Origin: Actinomycetes bacterium
Lineage (GTDB): Bacteria > Actinomycetota > Acidimicrobiia > Acidimicrobiales > RAAP-2
Assembly: GCA_021787255.1 (NCBI GenBank)
Contig: JAJYMD010000262.1
Span: 1 to 5,102, forward strand
Length of the DNA: 5,102 nt
Reading direction: 5' to 3'
A program made the translations under genes and the position numbers. The notes below the pieces were generated by a model. That model had not been told where the DNA came from and searched no databases. It saw only the letters and a program-made list of their open reading frames with translations. This document shows positions 1-5,102 of the stretch, one piece after another (the first letter of the stretch is position 1; each line of letters opens with the position of its first letter).

Positions 1-104
1 CCCCCCCGACCGAGGGCCGCACCCCCCCGACCGAGGGCCGCACCCCCCCGACCGAGGGCCGCACCCCCCCGACCGAGGGCCGCACCCCCCCGACCCAGAA
101 CCGC
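1..104 (+). repeat. 21-bp tandem repeat, in frame with the PEPCK N-terminus
   Basis: The unit is seven C followed by GACCGAGGGCCGCA. Four copies are identical (1-21, 22-42, 43-63, 64-84). A fifth copy is identical through 95 and then diverges. In the PEPCK frame each unit encodes Thr-Pro-Pro-Thr-Glu-Gly-Arg. The last, diverged copy (84-104) encodes Thr-Pro-Pro-Thr-Gln-Asn-Arg, differing at 3 of 21 bases. The array touches the window edge, so its full copy number is unknown. Because 21 is a multiple of three, changes in copy number would keep the frame, whereas slippage in a C7 tract would break it. An assembly artefact at a contig end cannot be excluded. Confidence 0.95.
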
Positions 105-1877
105 GCGCTGCTGGAGTGGGTGGCCGAGGTGGCGGCCCTCACCACTCCCGAGCGCGTCGAGTGGTGCGACGGATCGGCCGAGGAGTACGACCGCCTGTGC
201 GCGCTGCTCGTCCAGAGGGGCACGTTCAGGGAGCTCTCTGAGGCCAAACGGCCGCACAGCTACTGGGCCCGTTCGGATCCCGGCGACGTCGCACGCGTGG
301 AGGATCGCACCTTCATCTGCTCGGCGCGGGAGGAGGACGCCGGCCCGACCAACAATTGGCGAGATCCCGAGCAGATGCGCGAGACGCTGACGGGTCTGTT
401 CCGCGGGTCCATGAGGGGCCGCACGATGTATGTCGTGCCGTTCTCCATGGGCCCGCTCGGCTCCGACATCTCGCACATCGGCGTCGAGATCACCGACTCG
501 GCGTACGTCGCCGTTTCCATGCGCATCATGACCCGCATGGGTGACGCGGTGCTCGACGCCCTCGGTCCCGAGGGCGACTTCGTGCCGTGCCTCCACTCGG
601 TGGGCGCGCCGATCGGCGAGGGCGCCGAGGACGTGCCGTGGCCATGCGACGCTGACAACAAGTACATCGTCCATTTCCCGGAGACCCGCGAGATCTGGTC
701 GTACGGTTCCGGCTACGGCGGGAACGCGCTGCTGGGAAAGAAGTGCTTCGCGCTGCGCATCGCGTCGGTGATGGCCCGCGACGACGGCTGGCTCGCCGAG
801 CACATGCTGATCCTCAGGCTGACGAGCCCGCTCGGCGAGACCCGCTACGTCACCGGCGCCTTCCCCTCTGCGTGCGGCAAGACGAACCTCGCGATGCTCG
901 TCCCGACCCTTCCGGGCTGGAAGGTGGAGACCATCGGCGACGACATCTGCTGGATGAAGTTCGGCCGCGACGGCCGCCTCTATGGCATCAACCCGGAAGC
1001 CGGCTTCTTCGGCGTCGCCCCGGGAACCAACTCCCAGACGAACCCGAACGCGATGCACACGATCGAGGCCAACACGATCTTCACGAACACCGCGCTCACC
1101 GACGACGGCGACGTGTGGTGGGAGGGGATGACCGAGGAGCCGCCCGCACACTTGACGGACTGGCGCGGCGAGGACTGGACGCGAGACAAGGGCACGCCCG
1201 CCGCGCACCCGAACGCCAGGTTCACCGCGCCCGCGGCGCAGGACCCCGCGATCGCCCCCGAATGGGAGGACCCCCGCGGCGTGCCGATCTCGGCGATCCT
1301 CTTCGGAGGCCGCCGCGCCTCGGTGGTCCCCCTCGTGTTCGAGTCCTTCGACTGGCGCCACGGCGTCTTCCTCGGCTCGATCATGGCGTCGGAGACGACC
1401 GCGGCGGCCGCGGGCAGGGTCGGGAAGCTCCGGCGCGACCCGTTCGCGATGCTGCCCTTCTGCGGCTACAACATGGCGGACTACTTCGCGCACTGGCTGC
1501 GCGTCGGCGCCCGCGCCCCCGACCCCGACAAGCTGCCCAAGATCTTCTACGTGAATTGGTTCCGCAAGGGTGATGACGGGCGATGGCTGTGGCCCGGCTA
1601 CGGAGAGAATTCTCGGGTCCTCGAGTGGGTCTTCGAGCGGGTGAGCGGGCGAGGTGAGGCCGTCGAGACCCCGATCGGGCTCGTGCCGGCACCCGGCGCG
1701 ATCGACATCGCGGGCACGTCGGTGACGAAAGACGACATGGAGGAGCTCCTGCGCGTCGACGTGGAGGAGTGGCGCCGCGAGGTACCCCTCATCCGGGAGC
1801 ACTACGCGCAGTTCGGTGAGCACCTGCCGAAGGAGCTGGCCGAGTGCGTCGACGACCTCGAGCGTCGGCTGGGCTGA
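3..1877 (+). CDS. pckG: Phosphoenolpyruvate carboxykinase, GTP-dependent (5' end outside window)
   Basis: Cytosolic enzyme that interconverts oxaloacetate + GTP with PEP + CO2 + GDP, the entry step of gluconeogenesis and an anaplerotic step. Residues are numbered from the GTG at 120 (585 aa to the TGA at 1875-1877). Visible motifs are the substrate arginine R59 in [19 protein letters not shown] (99-112), [12 protein letters not shown] (198-209, metal-binding Lys), AEHM (H228, metal ligand), the P-loop with catalytic Cys SACGKTN (250-256), GDD (273-275), [10 protein letters not shown] (295-304), PNAR (364-367), FGGRR (395-399), the SETTAAA lid (424-430) and NWFR (479-482). GTG 120 is probably not the true start. 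The frame stays open to the left edge, and codons 84-119 read [12 protein letters not shown], matching the N-terminus of mycobacterial PEPCKs as I recall them. No ATG, GTG or TTG occurs in frame at 3-119, so the start lies left of the window. From codon 84 the length (597 aa) fits the family's roughly 600 aa. The repeat residues are extra. Confidence 0.95.
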   Translation, partial: PPTEGRTPPTEGRTPPTEGRTPPTEGRTPPTQNRALLEWVAEVAALTTPERVEWCDGSAEEYDRLCALLVQRGTFRELSEAKRPHSYWARSDPGDVARVEDRTFICSAREEDAGPTNNWRDPEQMRETLTGLFRGSMRGRTMYVVPFSMGPLGSDISHIGVEITDSAYVAVSMRIMTRMGDAVLDALGPEGDFVPCLHSVGAPIGEGAEDVPWPCDADNKYIVHFPETREIWSYGSGYGGNALLGKKCFALRIASVMARDDGWLAEHMLILRLTSPLGETRYVTGAFPSACGKTNLAMLVPTLPGWKVETIGDDICWMKFGRDGRLYGINPEAGFFGVAPGTNSQTNPNAMHTIEANTIFTNTALTDDGDVWWEGMTEEPPAHLTDWRGEDWTRDKGTPAAHPNARFTAPAAQDPAIAPEWEDPRGVPISAILFGGRRASVVPLVFESFDWRHGVFLGSIMASETTAAAAGRVGKLRRDPFAMLPFCGYNMADYFAHWLRVGARAPDPDKLPKIFYVNWFRKGDDGRWLWPGYGENSRVLEWVFERVSGRGEAVETPIGLVPAPGAIDIAGTSVTKDDMEELLRVDVEEWRREVPLIREHYAQFGEHLPKELAECVDDLERRLG

Positions 1878-1883
1878 CCCCCG

Positions 1884-1905
1884 CGCGGCACCCTGGCGCG
1901 CCGCG
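1884..1905 (+). terminator. Possible hairpin after the PEPCK stop
   Basis: Six bases after the stop codon, CGCGGC (1884-1889) can pair with GCCGCG (1900-1905) around a 10-nt loop. The sequence then runs CCGGTTTG, with only three T, so this is not a classical intrinsic terminator. GC-rich hairpins without a long U tract are often proposed as terminators in actinobacteria, but they also arise by chance at this base composition. Confidence 0.25.
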
Positions 1906-1920
1906 GCCGGTTTGATCGTC

Positions 1921-1965
1921 GCTCGCTGCACAGCGGAGCGCCGGGCGTGCTCGCGAGCACGGCGC
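1921..1965. promoter_or_regulatory. Cluster of inverted repeats between PEPCK and MFS genes
   Basis: Two adjacent dyads lie just upstream of the transporter start. The first (1921-1939) pairs GCTCGCT with AGC-G-GAGC around GCAC, with one bulged G. The second is a perfect 16-bp palindrome, CGTGCTCGCGAGCACG (1946-1961). It is flanked by GCGCC (1938-1942) and GGCGC (1961-1965), which can extend the stem with a bulge. The palindrome ends 23 nt before the GTG at 1985. It could be an operator for a dimeric repressor, a hairpin in the transporter leader, or part of a terminator for the gene before it. I see no convincing -10/-35 promoter pair in the gap. Confidence 0.35.
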
Positions 1966-1984
1966 CATCGGCGAGGATGGGTGG

Positions 1985-3595
1985 GTGGCGCCGAGCGAGG
2001 GGCGGGGACTGATCGCGGCGGTGGGACGGGCAGCTCGCCGTGGCGCCCGGACCGCCGAGGGAAAGCTGGTCTCCGTCCTCGGGGGCCGGACGCGCACTCG
2101 GGTGATCGTGGTGCTCGCGGGCGTGCTCGCGCTGTCGAGCGCAGACACCGCCACCGTCGGTGCGGCCGCGCACCAGCTCCGCACAGCGCTGCACATCGAC
2201 ACATTCGACATCGGCCTCCTCGTGAGCGTCACGGCGGTCGTCTCCGCCGTCTTCTCGCTGCCGTTCGGCGCACTCGCCGACAAGGTGCGGCGCACCTCGC
2301 TCCTCGGCTCGGCGATCGTGCTCTGGGGCCTCGCGATGGTGTGGAGCGCGACGTCCGGCACGTTCGGCGAGCTGCTGTTGTCTCGCCTCGCGCTCGGAGG
2401 TGTGACCGCTGTCGCAGGTCCGGTGGTCGCCTCCCTCGTCGGCGACTGGTTCCTCGGCACAGAACGCGGCCAGATCTACAGCTACATCCTCACCGGCGAG
2501 CTGCTCGGTGCAGGTGTCGGGTTCGCCTTCACCGGCGAGCTCGCCAACCTCTCGTGGCGTCTCGCCTTCGTCGTCCTCGCGGTGCCGGCCTTCGTCGCGG
2601 CATGGGCGGTCTTCCGGCTGCCCGAGCCGGTCCGCGGGGGCGCGGGCACCCTCGGGCCCGCGCCGGGAACGAGACCCTCGCACGCGGCGCACCGGACCGA
2701 CGCCGGATCGGGGGACGCTCAGGCCCAGGCGCTCCAGAACGACGACGGCGCACCCGGCCAGCGCACCGACGCACAGCGCCTGGCGGCCGAGCGCGGCATC
2801 CAGCCGGACCGCGCGCTCGTCGCGCGCGCCGATCCGCGCATGGGCTTCTTCGCCGCGGTCCGTTACGTGCTGGCGGTGAAGACCAACGTGATCCTCATCA
2901 TCTCGGGTGCCTTGGGCTACTACTTCCTTTCGGGCGTCGAGACCTTCGGGGTCGAGTTCGTCTCGGGGAAGCAGGGCCAGTACCATGTGGCGCCGGCGCT
3001 CGCCGACGGCCTGCTGCTCGTGGTCGGGGCCGGCGCGGTCGCGGGGGTCCTCGTCGCGGGGCCGCTCGGCGACGCGTTGCTGCGCCGCGGCAGGCTCGCG
3101 GGCCGCGTCCAGGTGGCCGCGGTCGCGGCGAGCCTCACCGTGGCGATGATGATCGTGCCCCTCATGACCCACAGCGTGCTCACCGCGCTGCCTTACCTCG
3201 TGGGCGCGGGCGTCGGGCTGGCAGGGCAGAACCCACCCATCGACGCAGCACGTCTCGACATCATGCCGTCGTGGCTGTGGGGACGCGCCGAGGGCGTCCG
3301 GACCTTCGTGCGCACCAACGCCCAGGCGCTCGCGCCGCTCGTCTTCGGCGGGATCTCCGACTCCTTCTTCGGTGGCGGGCCCAGGGGACTGCGCTGGACG
3401 TTCGTGATCATGCTGCTCCCGCTCGCCCTGAGCGCCGCCTACCTCTACGTCGCCGTCCGGCGCTACCCCAGGGACGTCGCGACCGCTGCCGCTGCGCCGC
3501 AGGCGCCCGCGGCGCCCCTTGCCGCCAGATCCCCGCGTGGGCCTTCGGGACCCACCACGGGCGGGCCTCGGACCGGACCGGGGACGAGCTCGTGA
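1985..3595 (+). CDS. MFS transporter, 12 membrane segments, Spinster-like
   Basis: Inner-membrane secondary transporter of the major facilitator superfamily; the substrate is unknown. The protein is 536 aa. The GTG start is supported by GAGG at 1973-1976, eight bases upstream. A basic cytoplasmic tail (about 1-38) precedes hydrophobic segments at roughly 39-60, 75-96, 105-124, 130-152, 165-187 and 191-210. A hydrophilic loop follows (about 211-295). Then come segments at about 299-320, 338-360, 374-396, 400-418, 445-462 and 470-492, and a Pro/Ala/Gly-rich tail (497-536). MFS motif A is seen as GALADKVRR (95-103) between helices 2 and 3. WRLAF (191-195) and EPVRG (214-218) around helix 6 recall Spinster-type MFS proteins, a subfamily call I hold only tentatively. 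The gene is codirectional with pckG after a 107-nt gap, and it converges on ppk2 with 17 nt between the stops. Co-transcription with pckG is possible but not shown. Confidence 0.88.
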   Translation: MAPSEGRGLIAAVGRAARRGARTAEGKLVSVLGGRTRTRVIVVLAGVLALSSADTATVGAAAHQLRTALHIDTFDIGLLVSVTAVVSAVFSLPFGALADKVRRTSLLGSAIVLWGLAMVWSATSGTFGELLLSRLALGGVTAVAGPVVASLVGDWFLGTERGQIYSYILTGELLGAGVGFAFTGELANLSWRLAFVVLAVPAFVAAWAVFRLPEPVRGGAGTLGPAPGTRPSHAAHRTDAGSGDAQAQALQNDDGAPGQRTDAQRLAAERGIQPDRALVARADPRMGFFAAVRYVLAVKTNVILIISGALGYYFLSGVETFGVEFVSGKQGQYHVAPALADGLLLVVGAGAVAGVLVAGPLGDALLRRGRLAGRVQVAAVAASLTVAMMIVPLMTHSVLTALPYLVGAGVGLAGQNPPIDAARLDIMPSWLWGRAEGVRTFVRTNAQALAPLVFGGISDSFFGGGPRGLRWTFVIMLLPLALSAAYLYVAVRRYPRDVATAAAAPQAPAAPLAARSPRGPSGPTTGGPRTGPGTSS

Positions 3596-3609
3596 CGAGC
3601 GTTGCGCTC
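3588..3609. terminator. Possible small bidirectional hairpin between convergent genes
   Basis: Two mutually exclusive short hairpins occupy the junction of the convergent genes. GCTCG (3588-3592) pairs with CGAGC (3596-3600), with the transporter's TGA stop as the loop. GAGCG (3597-3601, on either strand) alternatively pairs with CGCTC (3605-3609) around TTG. The stems are only five base pairs and no T tract follows on either strand, so any terminator role is weakly supported. Confidence 0.2.
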
Positions 3610-3612
3610 CGG

Positions 3613-4515
3613 CTACCTCTCGGCGCGCAACGCCTCGGCCGCCTTCTCGATCGCCTGGCGCTGCGCTGCGTCGGGCTCGGGACGTGAGAGGTCCAGCGAA
3701 TCGATCTCGTCGACCACGACACCGCCGACGAGCGCGCGCAACGCGTACTTGTGGTCCGCCGGCACGACGAACCAGGGTGCCCACGCCGTCGAGGTGGCGG
3801 TGATCGCCTCTTCGTACACGGCCTGGTACTCGGCGAAGCGGCCGTGCTCGGCAAGGTCGGAAGCCGAGAACTTCCATTGCTTGGCGGGGTCGCCGAGCCG
3901 CTCGAGCAGCCTCCGGCGCTGCTCGTGCTCGGAGACGTGCAAGAAGAACTTGACGACGCGGGTGCCGTTGCGGACGAGGTGGCGCTCGAACGCGTTGATG
4001 TCCTCGTAACGTTCCCGCCAGATCCCCTCGCCCACGGCGGCGCCCGCGGGACGGCGCGCCGCGAGCTCGGGGTGGACGCGCACGACGAGCACGTCCTCGT
4101 AGTACGAGCGGTTGAAGATCCCGATCCGTCCGCGCTCGGGCAGCCTGAGCGAGCAGCGCCACAGGAAATCGTGGCGCAGCTCGAGGTCGGAAGGCTCCTT
4201 GAAGGAGACCACGTCGCAGCCCTGGGGGTTCACTCCGGACATGACGTGCTTGATGGTCCCGTCCTTGCCGCCTGCGTCGAGGCCCTGGAAGACGAGGAGG
4301 ATCGACCACCGGTCGGACGCGTAGAGGAGGTCCTGAGCGATCGTGAGCTCCGCCTTGAAGGCCTCCAGGTCCTGCTCGGCCACGTCCTTTGGGTGCGCGC
4401 GACCGAGCGGCCCGAGCCAGTCGGAACGGGTCCTGGAGGTGCTGCGGCGCTCCAGGCCGGCCGCCTTGCCCGGCTCGACGGTGAGCTCGCGCACGACCGA
4501 GCGCGGCAGCTTCAC
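3613..4515 (-). CDS. ppk2: Polyphosphate kinase 2 family protein, class III-like
   Basis: Cytoplasmic enzyme moving phosphate between polyphosphate and nucleotides. This subgroup is known to phosphorylate AMP and ADP using polyphosphate, but I infer the substrate only from similarity. The protein is 300 aa, a normal PPK2 length. Motifs are Walker A GLDAGGKDG (78-86), the substrate-loop region VNPQGCDVVSFKEP (95-108), a Walker B-like IGIFNRSYYEDVLVVRVHPE (131-150), a lid region with R199-R202 and LGDPAKQWKFS (207-217), and APWFVVPADHKYALR (246-260). The residue before RS is Asn where many PPK2 proteins have Asp. I recall this as typical of the class III-like subfamily. I chose the GTG at 4513-4515 because the family N-terminus (VKLPRSV...) begins there and because it overlaps the upstream stop as GTGA. 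A longer open frame reaching 4779 lies inside the racemase gene in another frame and has no family similarity. The stop is TAG at 3613-3615. Confidence 0.93.
   Translation of the reverse strand: MKLPRSVVRELTVEPGKAAGLERRSTSRTRSDWLGPLGRAHPKDVAEQDLEAFKAELTIAQDLLYASDRWSILLVFQGLDAGGKDGTIKHVMSGVNPQGCDVVSFKEPSDLELRHDFLWRCSLRLPERGRIGIFNRSYYEDVLVVRVHPELAARRPAGAAVGEGIWRERYEDINAFERHLVRNGTRVVKFFLHVSEHEQRRRLLERLGDPAKQWKFSASDLAEHGRFAEYQAVYEEAITATSTAWAPWFVVPADHKYALRALVGGVVVDEIDSLDLSRPEPDAAQRQAIEKAAEALRAER
4512..4515 (-). promoter_or_regulatory. GTGA stop-start overlap coupling racemase and ppk2
   Basis: On the minus strand the bases GTGA hold both the GTG start of ppk2 (4515-4513) and the TGA stop of the racemase gene (4514-4512). 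Only a weak GGGG (4522-4525 in plus coordinates) precedes it as a ribosome-binding site. That is what one expects if ribosomes terminating on the racemase gene reinitiate on ppk2. The overlap is direct evidence for a shared transcript and probable translational coupling. Confidence 0.8.
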
Positions 4516-5102
4516 GATGGCCCCGCGAGCACGCCGGACCCGGTCAGCTCCGCGTAGGCTTCCTCGCCGACGCCCCAGCGAGCGAGCGCCTCGGCAGGCC
4601 CAGGCACGTCGCGCACGCCCGAGGGCGTGCGGCTGAAACGCGGGACCGCTCCAGGCTGCGTCCGCCCGTCGCGGGTCACGAAGGTCCCACGCGCCCGGTT
4701 GTGGGGATGGTCGGCCGCCTCCCAGGGGGCGAGCACCGGCACCACGCACGCGTCGGCGTCCTCGAACAACGCCGTCCATTCGTCACGGGTCTTCGAGCGG
4801 AAGACCTGAGCAAAACGCGCCTTGGCCACCGGCCATCGGCTGCGATCTGCCTGAGCGCCGACCTCGTCCTCTTCGAGCCCGAGCCCCTCGAGCAGCGCGG
4901 CGTAGAACTGCGGTTCGAGCGCGCCGACCGCCATGTAGCCGCCGTCCGCGGTCTCGTACACCTCGTAGTAGGGGGCGCCGGTGTCGAGCAGGTTGACCCC
5001 GCGCGCCGCCCGCCAACCGCCCGCGAGCCACATGCCGTGGAGCATCGTAGTGAGCGACGCCGCCCCGTCGACCATCGCCGCGTCCACGACCTGGCCCGTG
5101 CC
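4512..5102 (-). CDS. Alpha-methylacyl-CoA racemase-like CaiB/BaiF CoA-transferase family protein (C-terminal half)
   Basis: Likely interconverts (2R)- and (2S)-2-methylacyl-CoA esters, which allows beta-oxidation of methyl-branched fatty acids or sterol side chains. It belongs to the family III CoA-transferase fold. The last 196 residues are in the window; the family is about 360 aa, so the N-terminal half lies beyond 5102. The visible part starts GTGQVVDAAMVDGA and contains NLLDTGAPYYEVYETADGGY (37-56), the hallmark AVGALEPQFY (58-67), DRSRWP (86-91), TRDEW (105-109), DACVVPVL (117-124), HPHNRARGTF (132-141) and PRFSRTP (154-160). These match AMACR proteins, including the human enzyme, closely. 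E63 in EPQFY is probably the active-site glutamate. The catalytic His and Asp of the family lie outside the window. A GTG at 5085-5087 is internal, not a start. The stop TGA (4512-4514) overlaps the ppk2 start. Confidence 0.92.
   Translation of the reverse strand, partial: GTGQVVDAAMVDGAASLTTMLHGMWLAGGWRAARGVNLLDTGAPYYEVYETADGGYMAVGALEPQFYAALLEGLGLEEDEVGAQADRSRWPVAKARFAQVFRSKTRDEWTALFEDADACVVPVLAPWEAADHPHNRARGTFVTRDGRTQPGAVPRFSRTPSGVRDVPGPAEALARWGVGEEAYAELTGSGVLAGPS

Noticed and set aside
1..104. CRISPR array or non-coding iteron/origin repeats
   Set aside because: The units abut directly with no spacers, and the period of 21 stays in frame with PEPCK codons, so a coding repeat explains it better.
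120..122. GTG at 120 as the true PEPCK start
   Set aside because: The codons just upstream (84-119) continue the family similarity ([12 protein letters not shown]), and no good ribosome-binding site stands out beyond GGAG at 113-116, which is too close.
1894..1917. TTGATC (1912-1917) as a -35 element for the MFS gene
   Set aside because: No AT-rich -10 element lies at suitable spacing downstream; the region is almost all G and C.
1816..3687. 623-codon open frame on the plus strand over the transporter
   Set aside because: It is an alternate frame of the MFS gene, dominated by Arg and Gly, without membrane segments or motifs. The 1985-3595 frame has clear MFS features.
1802..4309. 835-codon open frame on the minus strand
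   Set aside because: It runs antisense to the MFS gene and overlaps ppk2 in another frame. Its translation is an Arg/Gly/Pro/Ala-rich low-complexity string without recognisable motifs. Long shadow frames are expected at this GC content.
3751..4557. 268-codon plus-strand frame antisense to ppk2
   Set aside because: It mirrors the ppk2 coding strand, whose protein has complete PPK2 motifs; nothing recognisable is seen in the plus-strand translation.
4516..4779. Longer N-terminus for PPK2 starting near 4779
   Set aside because: This stretch is the racemase gene read in another frame, and PPK2 family similarity begins right at the GTG at 4515.

Overview
The window is very GC-rich, uses GTG start codons, and is packed with conserved metabolic genes. 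The closest resemblance I can recall for the PEPCK is the GTP-dependent enzyme of mycobacteria and other actinobacteria. I therefore read this as a chromosomal segment of a high-GC actinobacterium. The exact order is not resolvable from the sequence. I see no tRNA, rRNA, insertion sequence, phage gene or CRISPR array.

Layout. Positions 1-104 hold a 21-bp tandem repeat that is in frame with, and apparently part of, the N-terminus of a GTP-type phosphoenolpyruvate carboxykinase (pckG). That gene runs to 1877 and its start lies left of the window. A 107-nt gap (1878-1984) holds several inverted repeats. It is followed by a 12-helix MFS transporter on the same strand (1985-3595). After only 17 nt come two convergent minus-strand genes: a class III-like polyphosphate kinase 2 (3613-4515), and upstream of it the C-terminal half of a CaiB/BaiF-type alpha-methylacyl-CoA racemase (4512 to beyond 5102). 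These two overlap by four bases (GTGA), so they are probably one translationally coupled operon transcribed from right to left.

How the genes may work together. PEPCK links oxaloacetate and PEP using GTP/GDP. PPK2 regenerates nucleoside di- or triphosphates from polyphosphate. The racemase belongs to branched-chain acyl-CoA breakdown. All are core or energy metabolism, but only the racemase-PPK2 pair has sequence evidence of shared expression. The transporter's substrate cannot be told from sequence.

I did not find a convincing new multi-gene system. The most unusual element is the heptapeptide-encoding repeat (Thr-Pro-Pro-Thr-Glu-Gly-Arg) at the left edge. It looks like an expansion of the PEPCK gene's own N-terminal codons. 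Next come two aromatic substitutions in the predicted guanine pocket of that PEPCK, and the coupled racemase-PPK2 pair.
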